NCBI GenBank assembly: GCA_963663265.2
Contig: CAXXXM010000002.1
Span: 744,001-808,000, forward strand
Reading direction: 5' to 3'
DNA: 64,000 nt
DNA from: JAEXOD01 sp963663265
GTDB taxonomy: Bacteria; Bacteroidota; Ignavibacteria; Ignavibacteriales; Melioribacteraceae
Under the pieces are notes generated by a model. The model was not told the DNA's origin and did no database searches. It saw nothing but the letters and a program-made list of their open reading frames with translations. Made by a program: the position numbers and the translations under genes. Below are positions 9,508-17,480 of this stretch, piece after piece. Position 1 is the first letter of the stretch. Each line of letters begins with the position of its first letter.

Positions 9508-11719
9508 TCATACTCTTTGAAATAGAATAATAATATAATTCTTTTAGTTCGTTCAAATCAAAACTATACTCATTAATATTATACTTGCCATTAGTTGTTT
9601 TTCCTATTTCTAAAAACGATTGTTTATTTGCATTACAAATTTTTTCAAACTCAGCTTTATCACTCTCTGAAATTGTAACAATAACACGCGATTGAGTTTC
9701 ACTAAACAATGAAAAATCTTTACGTGTTTTAATTGGAATAACAACATCTGCACCAATAGAATTTTCTCTGTTTATTATACAGCATTCTGCTATTGCAGAT
9801 ATAATACCTCCTTCAGAAATATCGTGGGCAGAATTAACTACTTGAGAATCAATTAAATTTAAGATTGTTTTTTGTAGATTAATTTCATTTTCTAAATCAA
9901 TAACAGGTATTTTACCTGTAACTAAGTTATGCTGAATAGCTAAGTATTCACTTCCACCAATTTCTTCTTTATCTTCACCCAAAACGTAAATGATATCACC
10001 TGCTTTCTTAAAAAAAGCAGTAGTTACATTTTTCACATCTTCAATTAAACCAACCATTCCAATAACAGGTGTTGGATAAACTGAGGCATCGGGACTTTCA
10101 TTATAAAAACTAACATTGCCACCGGTAACAGGAGTATCAAACTTTAGGCAAGCTTCACCCATACCTTCAATTGCCTGAGCAAACTGCCAATACACTTCCG
10201 GTTTGTAAGGATTTCCAAAATTCAAACAATTTGTGATTGCTAAAGGTAAACCACCGGAACAAGCTACGTTACGTGCTGACTCGGCAACGGCAATTTTTGT
10301 TCCTTCTTTTGGATTCAAGTAAACATATCTTCCATTGCAATCTGTTTTTGTTGCAATTGCTTTATTTGTTCCTTTAATATAAATTACTGCACTATCACTG
10401 CCGGGACCAACAACAGTATTTGTTCTTACCATTGAGTCATATTGTTCGTAAACCCATCTTTTTGAAGCAATATTTGGGGATGAGAATATTTTTTTAAATA
10501 CTTCTTCAATATTTTCAGGCTCATTAACAGAAGTAAGATCAAAATTTTGAACTTCATCAATATAATTCGGTTTTTTCTGTTCTCTAATGTAAACAGGAGC
10601 TCCGCCACCCAATACTAAATCATAAGCAGGAAGTTTTGCTTTAAGTTCACCTTCATAATGAATTTCTAACATTCCATCATCAGTAACTTCACCTATAATT
10701 TCGCAATTTAGATCCCATTTATCAAAAATAGCTTTTACTTTTTCTTCATAACCCGGTTTTACAACCACAAGCATTCTTTCTTGACTTTCCGAAAGCATAA
10801 TTTCATAAGCACTCATCCCTTTTTCTCTTAATGGAACTTTGCTTAAATCAATCCTCATTCCGCTTTCACCTTTTGCACTCATCTCAGAAGTAGAACAAGA
10901 AATACCCGCAGCTCCCATATCTTGAATACCTATTAGATATCCGGCACGGATTACTTCTAAAGAAGCTTCGAGCAATAATTTTTCGGTAAATGGATCGCCT
11001 GCTTGTACGGAAGGACGCTTTGATTCAGATTTTTCAGAAATCTCTTCAGAGGCAAAAGTTGCTCCATGAATACCATCTCTTCCGGTTGAAGAACCGACAA
11101 TCATAACCTTATTACCAGCTCCCTTAGCAGTTGCTGAAGCAGTTCTATCAGTATTAACAATACCAACAGCCATTGCATTTACTAAAGGGTTCCCTTTGTA
11201 ACATTTATCAAAATAAACTTCACCGGCAACTGTTGGAACACCAAAACAGTTTCCATAATCGCCTATCCCTTTAACAACTCCTTCAAACAAATATCTTGTT
11301 CTTTTGTCTTCCAACGAGCCAAAACGTAAAGAATTTAACGATGCAATTGGTCTTGCACCCATAGTAAAAATATCTCGCAGAATACCGCCAACACCTGTTG
11401 CGGCTCCTTGATACGGTTCAACAGCAGAAGGGTGATTATGGCTTTCAATCTTAAAACATATTGCCTGACCCCCACCAATATCTACTAAACCGGCATTCTC
11501 TTCACCGGCACCAACTAATAATCTCCCACCTGAACGAGGTAAAGTTTTTAATTGTGCAATTGAGTTTTTATAACTACAATGCTCGCTCCACATTACACTG
11601 AATATCCCTAATTCAGTATAGTTTGGTTCACGCCCTAAAATTTTAATAATTTTACTGTATTCTTCTTCAGTTAAACCATGGTTTAATGCCATTTCAAGTG
11701 TTACGTTTGTTTCTTCCAT
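9500..11719 (-). CDS. purL: Phosphoribosylformylglycinamidine synthase subunit PurL
   Basis: This is the small-type PurL (739 aa; the family is usually 720-760) that converts FGAR, ATP and glutamine-derived ammonia to FGAM in purine synthesis. It works with PurQ and PurS, which are not in the window. Recognisable elements are MWSEHCSYKNS near the N-terminus, ESHNHPSAVEPYQGAATGVGG (catalytic His and nucleotide-binding loop), QDMGAAGISCSTSEM and the second half-repeat DCNGRYVYLNP with GGNVSFYNE. The two AIRS-type halves are both intact. It is the first gene of a pair with the YihY gene. Confidence 0.97.
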   Translation of the reverse strand: MEETNVTLEMALNHGLTEEEYSKIIKILGREPNYTELGIFSVMWSEHCSYKNSIAQLKTLPRSGGRLLVGAGEENAGLVDIGGGQAICFKIESHNHPSAVEPYQGAATGVGGILRDIFTMGARPIASLNSLRFGSLEDKRTRYLFEGVVKGIGDYGNCFGVPTVAGEVYFDKCYKGNPLVNAMAVGIVNTDRTASATAKGAGNKVMIVGSSTGRDGIHGATFASEEISEKSESKRPSVQAGDPFTEKLLLEASLEVIRAGYLIGIQDMGAAGISCSTSEMSAKGESGMRIDLSKVPLREKGMSAYEIMLSESQERMLVVVKPGYEEKVKAIFDKWDLNCEIIGEVTDDGMLEIHYEGELKAKLPAYDLVLGGGAPVYIREQKKPNYIDEVQNFDLTSVNEPENIEEVFKKIFSSPNIASKRWVYEQYDSMVRTNTVVGPGSDSAVIYIKGTNKAIATKTDCNGRYVYLNPKEGTKIAVAESARNVACSGGLPLAITNCLNFGNPYKPEVYWQFAQAIEGMGEACLKFDTPVTGGNVSFYNESPDASVYPTPVIGMVGLIEDVKNVTTAFFKKAGDIIYVLGEDKEEIGGSEYLAIQHNLVTGKIPVIDLENEINLQKTILNLIDSQVVNSAHDISEGGIISAIAECCIINRENSIGADVVIPIKTRKDFSLFSETQSRVIVTISESDKAEFEKICNANKQSFLEIGKTTNGKYNINEYSFDLNELKELYYYSISKSMNE

Positions 11720-11927
11720 TATTCCGGCTCAATTGTTCATATTTTAATCTTAAATATAATATTAAATTATATTATTTTCAGCTAAAAGCATTATTTGTAT
11801 TAACTTATTATATAATTAATTTTAGTTGTTATGTATTTCACTAAAGAAGAATTTTTTGCCTTTTTAATATTTAAAAATTCCTTAACTTGCTTATCCTGTT
11901 TAAAATTATATAATACAACGAGGTAAC
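11720..11927. other. Divergent intergenic region between purL and the M1 peptidase
   Basis: These 208 bases separate two divergent genes and must hold promoters for both. I see an AT-rich stretch and a GAGG ribosome site before ATG 11928, but no riboswitch-like structure and no convincing purine-repressor palindrome. Confidence 0.5.
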
Positions 11928-13901
11928 ATGCGTTCTATCTTTACAATCTTATTGGTTTTTACGTTTTTTAACTTTTTTGCTCAAGAAAGAGCCACTAAAG
12001 TTGGAAGACAAAACCTTACTTCAAATCCAAAAATATTGGAAGTAAAATACCCCGCCGATTCCACATACGATGTGACTTATTATAAATTAGACCTTTTTTT
12101 CGACCATGTGTTTTTTACTACAAACAAAGTTTCAGGTTCTGTATTGATGCAAGCAAAAGCTGTATCAGGTAGTTTTAACACTTTTTACATGGATTTAACA
12201 AGTAATATGAGTTTCGATTCTGCAAAGTCGTCACTTGGGGCAGTAACATCCAATAGAACTGGAAATAAAATTTACATAACATTGCCAACCACCCTTAATG
12301 AAGGTGAGGCTTTTGATGTAACCGTATATTATCACGGTGTTCCAGATGCAACCGGTTTAGGAAGTTTTGAATATTCAACCCATAACGGAAATCCTATCAT
12401 TTGGTCATTAAGCGAACCGTATGGTTCACCTGATTGGTGGCCTTGCAAAGATACTCCGGCTGACAAACCTGATTCAGCAGATATTTGGATTACAGCTAAC
12501 TCTTACTTTACTTCGGTTTCCAATGGTAAATTAGTTGAAGTTGTTGAGAATGGGAACAACACCAAAACATATAAATGGGCTGTCAGATATCCAATCGCTC
12601 AATATTTAATCTCGGTTGCAATGTCAAATTACATGCAGTATGATACTGAATACACAGCGTTAGATGGCACTACAACAATGCCTGTGACTCATTTCATATA
12701 TCCTGAAAAATGGAATACCACTCGAAAAGCCCAACTTGACGCAACAACTGACATGATACATGAATTTGCTTTAATGTTTGGTGAATACCCTTTCTTAAAC
12801 GAAAAATATGGACATGCTGAATTCGGCTGGGGTGGTGGAATGGAGCACCAGACAATTACTTCGATGGGTTCATTTGGTAGAGATATTGTAAGTCATGAAT
12901 TAGGACATCAATGGTTTGGTGACATGATTACTTGCAAAGATTGGCATAACATTTGGGTTAACGAAGGGTTTGCAACCTATTTAGAAGCTTTATATATTGA
13001 AAAGAAAAGTGGATTTACTGCCTATTCAAATAAAATTGCTGAAGAATTAAATTACGCAAAATATGCTTATGGTAGTGTTTACTGCGTTAATATTGATGAT
13101 GATGGTGAAATTTTTAGTGGTGCACGAAGTTATTCAAAAGGAGCAGCAATTTTACACATGTTACGTGGTGTATTAGGTGATAGCATATTCTTTAAAACAA
13201 TGTATGATTATGCTAACGATCCTCAGGTAAAATATGGAGTTGCTGTAACTGAAGATTTTCAACGGGTTGCCGAAACTGTTTCGGGTAAAGATTTAGATTA
13301 CTTTTTTAACGAATGGGTATATGGTGAAAACTATCCAACTTATGATGTTAACTGGGGATATAATAATTTAGGAATGACAGGCAACGAATATAACGTCCAT
13401 GTAAAAGTAACACAACGGAATAACACAACTCCGGCTTTCTTTACTATGCCTATTCAGTTTAAGTTTCATACAGAAGTTGGCGATACATTAGTTACAGTAT
13501 TTAATGATCAGAAATCACAAGAATTTGATTTTGTACTAAACGGTAAACCTTCTACTTTTACTTTTGACCCAACTGTTTGGATATTAAGAACAATTGGCAC
13601 AGTAACTACCAACGTAGAATCAGAACCAATAAATTTGCTCAACTATAATTTGGAACAGAATTATCCAAATCCGTTTAATCCTGAAACCAAAATTAGTTAT
13701 CAAATTGGGTCATCCGAGCAAGTTAAACTAACAGTTTACGATGTTTTAGGGCGAGAAATAACAACGTTGGTTAATGAATTCCAAAATGCGGGAAATTATT
13801 CATATAATTTTAATGCATCCGATTTAGCTGGTGGAGTTTACATTTATGAACTTTCCACACCAAGCTATCGCAATTCTAAGAAATTAGTTTTATTGCAATA
13901 A
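11928..13901 (+). CDS. Secreted M1-family zinc aminopeptidase with T9SS sorting domain
   Basis: The 657 residues begin with a signal peptide (ends FFAQ, about 19). The N-terminal saddle domain of M1 peptidases follows, and then the catalytic domain. The exopeptidase motif is GGGMEH (about 302-307), the zinc motif HELGH is at 323-327 and the third zinc ligand is the Glu of NEGFAT (346), with the normal 18-residue spacing. The C-terminal 80 residues are a type IX sorting domain: NYPNPFNPETKISYQI, then VYDVLGREITTLV and GGVYIYEL...KKLVLLQ. It should cleave N-terminal residues from peptides outside the cell. The ATG follows a GAGG site; a terminator follows at 13924. Confidence 0.95.
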   Translation: MRSIFTILLVFTFFNFFAQERATKVGRQNLTSNPKILEVKYPADSTYDVTYYKLDLFFDHVFFTTNKVSGSVLMQAKAVSGSFNTFYMDLTSNMSFDSAKSSLGAVTSNRTGNKIYITLPTTLNEGEAFDVTVYYHGVPDATGLGSFEYSTHNGNPIIWSLSEPYGSPDWWPCKDTPADKPDSADIWITANSYFTSVSNGKLVEVVENGNNTKTYKWAVRYPIAQYLISVAMSNYMQYDTEYTALDGTTTMPVTHFIYPEKWNTTRKAQLDATTDMIHEFALMFGEYPFLNEKYGHAEFGWGGGMEHQTITSMGSFGRDIVSHELGHQWFGDMITCKDWHNIWVNEGFATYLEALYIEKKSGFTAYSNKIAEELNYAKYAYGSVYCVNIDDDGEIFSGARSYSKGAAILHMLRGVLGDSIFFKTMYDYANDPQVKYGVAVTEDFQRVAETVSGKDLDYFFNEWVYGENYPTYDVNWGYNNLGMTGNEYNVHVKVTQRNNTTPAFFTMPIQFKFHTEVGDTLVTVFNDQKSQEFDFVLNGKPSTFTFDPTVWILRTIGTVTTNVESEPINLLNYNLEQNYPNPFNPETKISYQIGSSEQVKLTVYDVLGREITTLVNEFQNAGNYSYNFNASDLAGGVYIYELSTPSYRNSKKLVLLQ

Positions 13902-13923
13902 ATAACTTTTAATTACCCTTTTA

Positions 13924-13960
13924 AAAACACCCGCTTTCTTTGTTGATAGTGGGTGTTTTG
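13924..13960 (+). terminator. Rho-independent terminator after the M1 peptidase
   Basis: AAAACACCC (13924-13932) pairs with GGGTGTTTT (13951-13959); the T run is contained in the descending arm. It lies 23 bases after the stop. The symmetric arms could also stop transcription on the other strand. Confidence 0.65.
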
Positions 13961-14133
13961 GGTTTGATCACAGAAACGTGTACATATTATCGCAAATGCA
14001 ATTATAGTTTTCAATTTCCCCTTAATGTAATAATTTCGTCAAATAATGATTCTTAATCCTTTTATTATTTTTTCTTCATTTTTTTTATCTTATTATTTAT
14101 CAATAATTGAACTATTCATAAGGTCATTTGAAA
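13961..14133. other. Intergenic region between convergent genes, nothing recognised
   Basis: AT-rich sequence between the M1 peptidase terminator and the end of the split T9SS cargo gene. I see no gene, repeat or strong hairpin in it. Confidence 0.5.
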
Positions 14134-15411
14134 CTATTTTATTAAAATCATCTTTTTAGTTGAAGTAAAACTTGGGGTTTTTAAAGTATAAAAGTAGATT
14201 CCACTACTCAAATTATTAGCAACCCACTGCTTTGAATGAGTACCTTGAGAAAGTTCTTCATCAAATAAAGTAGCAATTTCATTACCCAATATATCATAAA
14301 TCTTTAATGAGACTTTTTCTTTTATCGGGAGATCAAAAGTAATTGTAGTATTTGGATTAAAGGGATTAGGATAATTTGAATATAATTTATAATTAGTTAA
14401 TCCATTCTGTTCATCTTTTATGTTTGTTATAGTTTGATATTCAACAGTAACAGTACAACAAGTAAACTCAACAAAATTATTCCTATCATTAAAATAAACT
14501 TTTAGTCTCATTGTTAGAGGCATCGTAACTACCATCGAAGGACGATAATATGTAATATGATAAGATGTTATCTGTTTACAATTATTGCTCCCATCATAAG
14601 AATAAGAACGAACATATTCTTCATAACTATACGCAGCACCTGGGAACTGATGATAATAATAGTATCTTATAGGAAGTCCCATTGTATTAAATTCACCAGT
14701 ACAAGTTACTATTTTTCCCCATCCATTAACAACATCATAAGCATATAATGTAAATGTTTCCTCAATTCCTGAGTCATTATATGTATAAGATGTTTTCTTA
14801 ACTGGATTCCAATTACCAATAGTTTCATCCCAATTATAAGTTACATATTCATCAACTAAACTTTCATTGTTATATGAGTTAGTGTATTTTGTTGAATTAC
14901 TCCATTGTTCATTAATAAATCTCTGATAAATCACTTCTTCAAGCAGATTATTATTGTTATAGTTGCAAGATATTTTTAAATCGTTTTTCCAGTCTATTCC
15001 TGTCCAGACTTCTCAACGGACTTCACTTAACTTCCCTTCTATTTCTGTAAAATAAGTAATTTTATAGTTTTCATAATTGCCATCTATTAATGAATCTGTT
15101 TCTTTTCTAATCAATGAGTTATCCAAATAAAAGAAATCACTTCTGGTCTTTTCTCCGGTGTAGTAAATAATTTCCTCGGATACGACTTTACCCGTTTCAT
15201 CATAACTTAAACTAATTTCTATTTCATTATTATACATTAGAACTTTTATTTTTTTCGGCATAACATATTGAGAAGATTGTTTTGGTTTTTCACAACTTTT
15301 AATAAAGTTATACTCTGAAATAATATTTTCAAAAGTATTTTGACCCTGATTCTGCGGTAAAATTACCACATAGTTAATAAGAACTAACACCAGTATTAGG
15401 AAATATCTCAT
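14134..15411 (-). pseudogene. Secreted T9SS-cargo protein gene interrupted by one in-frame TGA
   Basis: Two open segments (15411-15013 and 15012-14134) are in the same frame and are separated only by TGA at 15015-15013. The first starts at ATG 15411 after a GGAGG site and encodes a signal peptide (FLILVLVLINYVVILPQ). Reading through the TGA continues with EVWTGIDWKNDL and an Asn/Tyr-rich region, and ends in a complete T9SS sorting domain (NYPNPFNPNTTITFDLP ... LGNEIATLF ... SGIYFYTL ... KKMILIK). The whole would be about 425 residues with both export signals. The passenger has short Tyr-rich imperfect repeats (YTYNDSG, SYSYDGSN) and no family I recognise. A premature stop, a sequencing error or recoding would all fit; decay or error is more likely. 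Confidence 0.8.
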
Positions 15412-15515
15412 TTTTGCCTCCATTATATATTGAACTACAAATTAACTAATAATAATATAATAATAAAGCAGTAACTTTATTGTGATATAAAACAAAACAT
15501 CAAACAAGAAATTAC

Positions 15516-15606
15516 AATTAGTGTGCGTAATGATTGCGGAGCAATCACAAGTCGTTAACTGTACGACTAACAAAACGATTTCGACTTCAGGGAAGTCGCA
15601 CAAAAC
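15516..15606. repeat. Palindromic repeat A, copy 1
   Basis: The unit contains hairpin GATTGC-GGA-GCAATC (15532-15546), then GTCGTTAAC, then hairpin CGACTTC-AGG-GAAGTCG (15582-15598). Copies lie at about 15800, 16567 and 16839. It is the left member of an A-B pair; B carries the same GTTAACGACG head in inverted orientation. Confidence 0.8.
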
Positions 15607-15638
15607 TAAGAATTGATTTATACTCTAATGTCTACAAA

Positions 15639-15710
15639 GTGGCTCTTCTCTGAAGTGCTAAGCTTTTTTATTCCCACATGTTAACGACGTTTGACTTCCC
15701 TGAAGTCAAA
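15639..15710. repeat. Palindromic repeat B, copy 1
   Basis: The unit contains an imperfect hairpin CTCTTC-TCT-GAAGTG (about 15643-15658), the head GTTAACGACGT (15680-15690) and a nine-base-pair hairpin, TTTGACTTC with GAAGTCAAA around CCT (15690-15710). Copies lie at 16429, 16681 and 16966. A conserved AT-rich spacer (15711-15765), repeated at 16751-16805, follows. Confidence 0.8.
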
Positions 15711-15799
15711 ATGCATGTTAATAAATAACTGAATAGTAATTTTTTATTTGGCACTTGCAATAATCGACAATTTTCTACACATATTTAACGCTAAGTCCT

Positions 15800-15887
15800 A
15801 ATTAGTGTGCGTAATGATTGCGGAGCAATCACACGTCGTTAACCCTGTAATACGTAATGAGTACGACTTCAGGGAAGTCGCACAAAA
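15800..15887. repeat. Palindromic repeat A, copy 2 (left end of the transposase unit)
   Basis: Hairpins GATTGC-GGA-GCAATC (15816-15830) and CGACTTC-AGG-GAAGTCG (15864-15880) flank ACGTCGTTAAC (15833-15843). It lies 69 bases before the transposase start and is most like copy 3 in its middle (CCTGTAATACGTAAT). By position it should be the left-end recognition structure of the HUH transposase. Confidence 0.75.
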
Positions 15888-15955
15888 TATGATAAGATAT
15901 TTGTAAATTTTCATATATTGCAGTATTTTAATATAATTAATTAGGGGAGGTTATT

Positions 15956-16420
15956 TTGGCAGATACTTATTCTCAACTATATTTACATTTTGTGTTTGTT
16001 GTCTCTTATAGAGAAGCATTACTATTAGATTCATTTCGAGATGATTTGCATGCTTACATAACCGGTATAATTCAAAATCGTAAGAACAAGTTGTTATGTA
16101 TTAATTCAGTGGATGATCATATACACTTTTTGATTGACATGAACATTAATGAAAACATACCCAATTTAGTACAAGAATTAAAAAAAAGCACCAATAAACA
16201 TATAAACGCAAATTTTTACAAGGTTAAAAGATTTAGCTGGCAAAATGGTTATGCTGTTTTTAGTGTATCAAATAAAATGAAGCCCATCGTAATAAATTAT
16301 ATAGAGAAACAAGCTGAACACCACAAAAAGAAAAATTTCAAAGAGGAATACATGCTATTGATGAAGTCTGCTGGTAAAGACATAATCCCAGAACATTCAT
16401 TCAATTTCGATTTAGAATGA
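15956..16420 (+). CDS. Y1 (HUH) transposase, IS200/IS605- or REP-associated type
   Basis: The 154-aa protein has the length of single-domain Y1 transposases. It contains the HUH motif HIH (His55, His57 in DDHIHFLID) and the catalytic tyrosine with its helper Gln in YIEKQ (Tyr115, Gln119). FSWQNGYAVFSVS between them is typical of Bacteroidota members. Such enzymes cut and rejoin single-stranded DNA at hairpins near the element ends. The start is TTG 15956, chosen because a strong GGGGAGG site lies six bases upstream and no ATG is available. It is bracketed by repeat A (15800-15887) and repeat B (16429-16497). No TnpB or guide-RNA partner is present. Confidence 0.92.
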   Translation: MADTYSQLYLHFVFVVSYREALLLDSFRDDLHAYITGIIQNRKNKLLCINSVDDHIHFLIDMNINENIPNLVQELKKSTNKHINANFYKVKRFSWQNGYAVFSVSNKMKPIVINYIEKQAEHHKKKNFKEEYMLLMKSAGKDIIPEHSFNFDLE

Positions 16421-16428
16421 TTTTTATT

Positions 16429-16497
16429 GCACTTCTCTGAAGTGCTAAGCTCTTTTCTTTCATCATGTTAACGACGTTTGACTTCCCTGAAGTCAAA
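16429..16497. repeat. Palindromic repeat B, copy 2 (right end of the transposase unit)
   Basis: Hairpin GCACTTC-TCT-GAAGTGC (16429-16445) begins nine bases after the transposase stop. The head GTTAACGACGT and the hairpin TTTGACTTC / GAAGTCAAA (16477-16497) follow. Confidence 0.78.
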
Positions 16498-16566
16498 TAT
16501 TTTCATTATTATATTTTACATAAAGAATGCAAGTTAAATAGTATTCTTCAGTAAAAAATTCTTTTT

Positions 16567-16750
16567 TGCGTAATGATTGCGGAGCAATCACACGTCGTTA
16601 ACCCTGCAATACGTAATAAGTACGACTTCAGAGAAGTCGCACAAACTAAGAATTGATTTATACTCTAATGTCTACAAAGTGGCTCTTCTCTGAAGTGCTA
16701 AGCTCTTTTTTTTCTTCATGTTAACGATGTTTGATTTCCCTGAAGTCAAA
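16567..16750. repeat. Palindromic repeat pair A-B, copy 3 (no transposase)
   Basis: The A half spans about 16567-16643 (hairpin 16575-16589; second stem CGACTTC-AGA-GAAGTCG). It is joined directly to the B half (about 16681-16750) through the same ACTAAGAATTGATTTATAC linker seen after copy 1. The B half carries GTTAACGATGT and TTTGATTTC, two small changes from the consensus. The spacer of copy 1 is repeated after it (16751-16805). Confidence 0.75.
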
Positions 16751-16838
16751 ATGCATGTTAATAAATAACTGAATAGTAATTTTTTATTTGGCACTTGCAA
16801 TAATCAAAATATTTCCACATAAATTTAACGCAATTTAC

Positions 16839-17028
16839 TAATTAGTGAGCGTACTGATTGCGGAGCAATCACAAGTCGTTAACTGCAGAACTAACAAAAC
16901 AACTTCGACTTCAGGGAAGTCGCACAAAACTGATAATAGATTTATACTCTAATGTTTACAAAGTGGCACTTCTCTGAAGTGCTAAGCTCTTTTCTTTCCT
17001 CATGTTAACGACGTTTGACTTCCCTGAA
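16839..17028. repeat. Palindromic repeat pair A-B, copy 4, truncated on the right
   Basis: The A half (hairpin 16856-16870) closely matches copy 1 in its middle (ACTAACAAAAC). The B half has a perfect GCACTTC-TCT-GAAGTGC hairpin (16966-16982) and the head GTTAACGACGT. The final hairpin stops after TTTGACTTCCCTGAA at 17028, where a different sequence with an inverted-repeat end begins at 17030. Confidence 0.72.
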
Positions 17029-17029
17029 T

Positions 17030-17373
17030 GATGTTGCATAAATAAAGGAAGCCGAAGGCTGTTCTAATTTAAGGAATACTCCTAATAATCTACTATCAGA
17101 AAAGAACATGTCGTCCGGCAATACTGCCGGACTTTTTTTAATATTTTTTTTCGTTTTACTAATAACATTCCACCCGTAAACGGGGTTGAGTAGTTAAATA
17201 TTATTCATTTTTCTGTTTTTTATCTTAATGTTTTAAGAAATTTAATAATTTAGAAGGGGATATATAAGTCCCAGCGGGACGAAATGTTAATAGTAAAATG
17301 TAGTAATAATAATTATTAAGCTCCAGAGGAGCGACATGTTTTATTGCTAATCGACAACCATTTATGCAACATC
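17030..17373. mobile_element. Non-coding element bounded by 14-bp inverted repeats (MITE candidate)
   Basis: GATGTTGCATAAAT (17030-17043) is exactly complemented by ATTTATGCAACATC (17360-17373), bounding 344 bases with no plausible gene. Inside are a strong terminator-type hairpin (17113-17132), a CCCG-TAAA-CGGG hairpin near 17173 and two related hairpin units. The units are GTCCC-AGC-GGGAC followed by GAAATGTT (17268-17288), and GCTCC-AGA-GGAGC followed by GACATGTT (17320-17340). No target duplication is visible. The left end interrupts the last palindromic repeat, which fits insertion. A chance inverted repeat of this length is unlikely but not excluded. Confidence 0.5.
17113..17139 (+). 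terminator. Strong rho-independent terminator
   Basis: GTCCGGCA (17113-17120) and TGCCGGAC (17125-17132) form an eight-base-pair GC-rich stem with an ATAC loop, followed by seven T. No plus-strand gene ends nearby. It would stop read-through from the transposase, or end a small transcript that starts in the region from 17030. Confidence 0.75.
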
Positions 17374-17409
17374 CACCAGAGATGCCACCTCTGTTCACCA
17401 TTCACAATT

Positions 17410-17463
17410 AAAAAAAAGTGTTGCCCCCGCCGGATGGTATTTGATCTGACATCCACGGGGGCA
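17410..17463 (-). terminator. Rho-independent terminator of the arginine operon
   Basis: Read on the minus strand, TGCCCCCG (17463-17456) pairs with CGGGGGCA (17429-17422), extended by GGATG/CATCC. A run of eight T follows at 17417-17410. It lies 18 bases beyond the argH stop. Confidence 0.85.
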
Positions 17464-17480
17464 TAAACAACAAACAATTT

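Larger units (their letters stand above)
15800..16497 (+). mobile_element. Putative IS200-like/REP-transposase element with hairpin ends
   Basis: The transposase gene sits between one A repeat and one B repeat in the same order and orientation as the transposase-less A-B pairs at 15516-15710, 16567-16750 and 16839-17028. This suggests that A and B are the left and right ends, each with subterminal hairpins as expected for a single-strand transposase. The exact ends are uncertain, since Y1 elements leave no target duplication. Confidence 0.65.

Noticed and set aside
14134..14934. Independent gene from GTG 14934
   Set aside because: No ribosome site or signal peptide; the frame is continuous with the upstream secreted-protein segment apart from one TGA.
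15013..15015. TGA as selenocysteine or reassigned codon
   Set aside because: The flanking residues (SEVR-x-EVW) show no redox context, and TGA is a normal stop for several genes here (for example argG and the HAD gene), so code reassignment does not fit.
15956..16420. IS605-type element with TnpB and guide RNA
   Set aside because: No TnpB-like frame is present on either side; only the single Y1 transposase is found.
15516..17028. CRISPR array
   Set aside because: The repeats are complex multi-hairpin units of 70-90 bases with irregular spacing and related spacers, and no cas genes are near; they fit transposase-end repeats.
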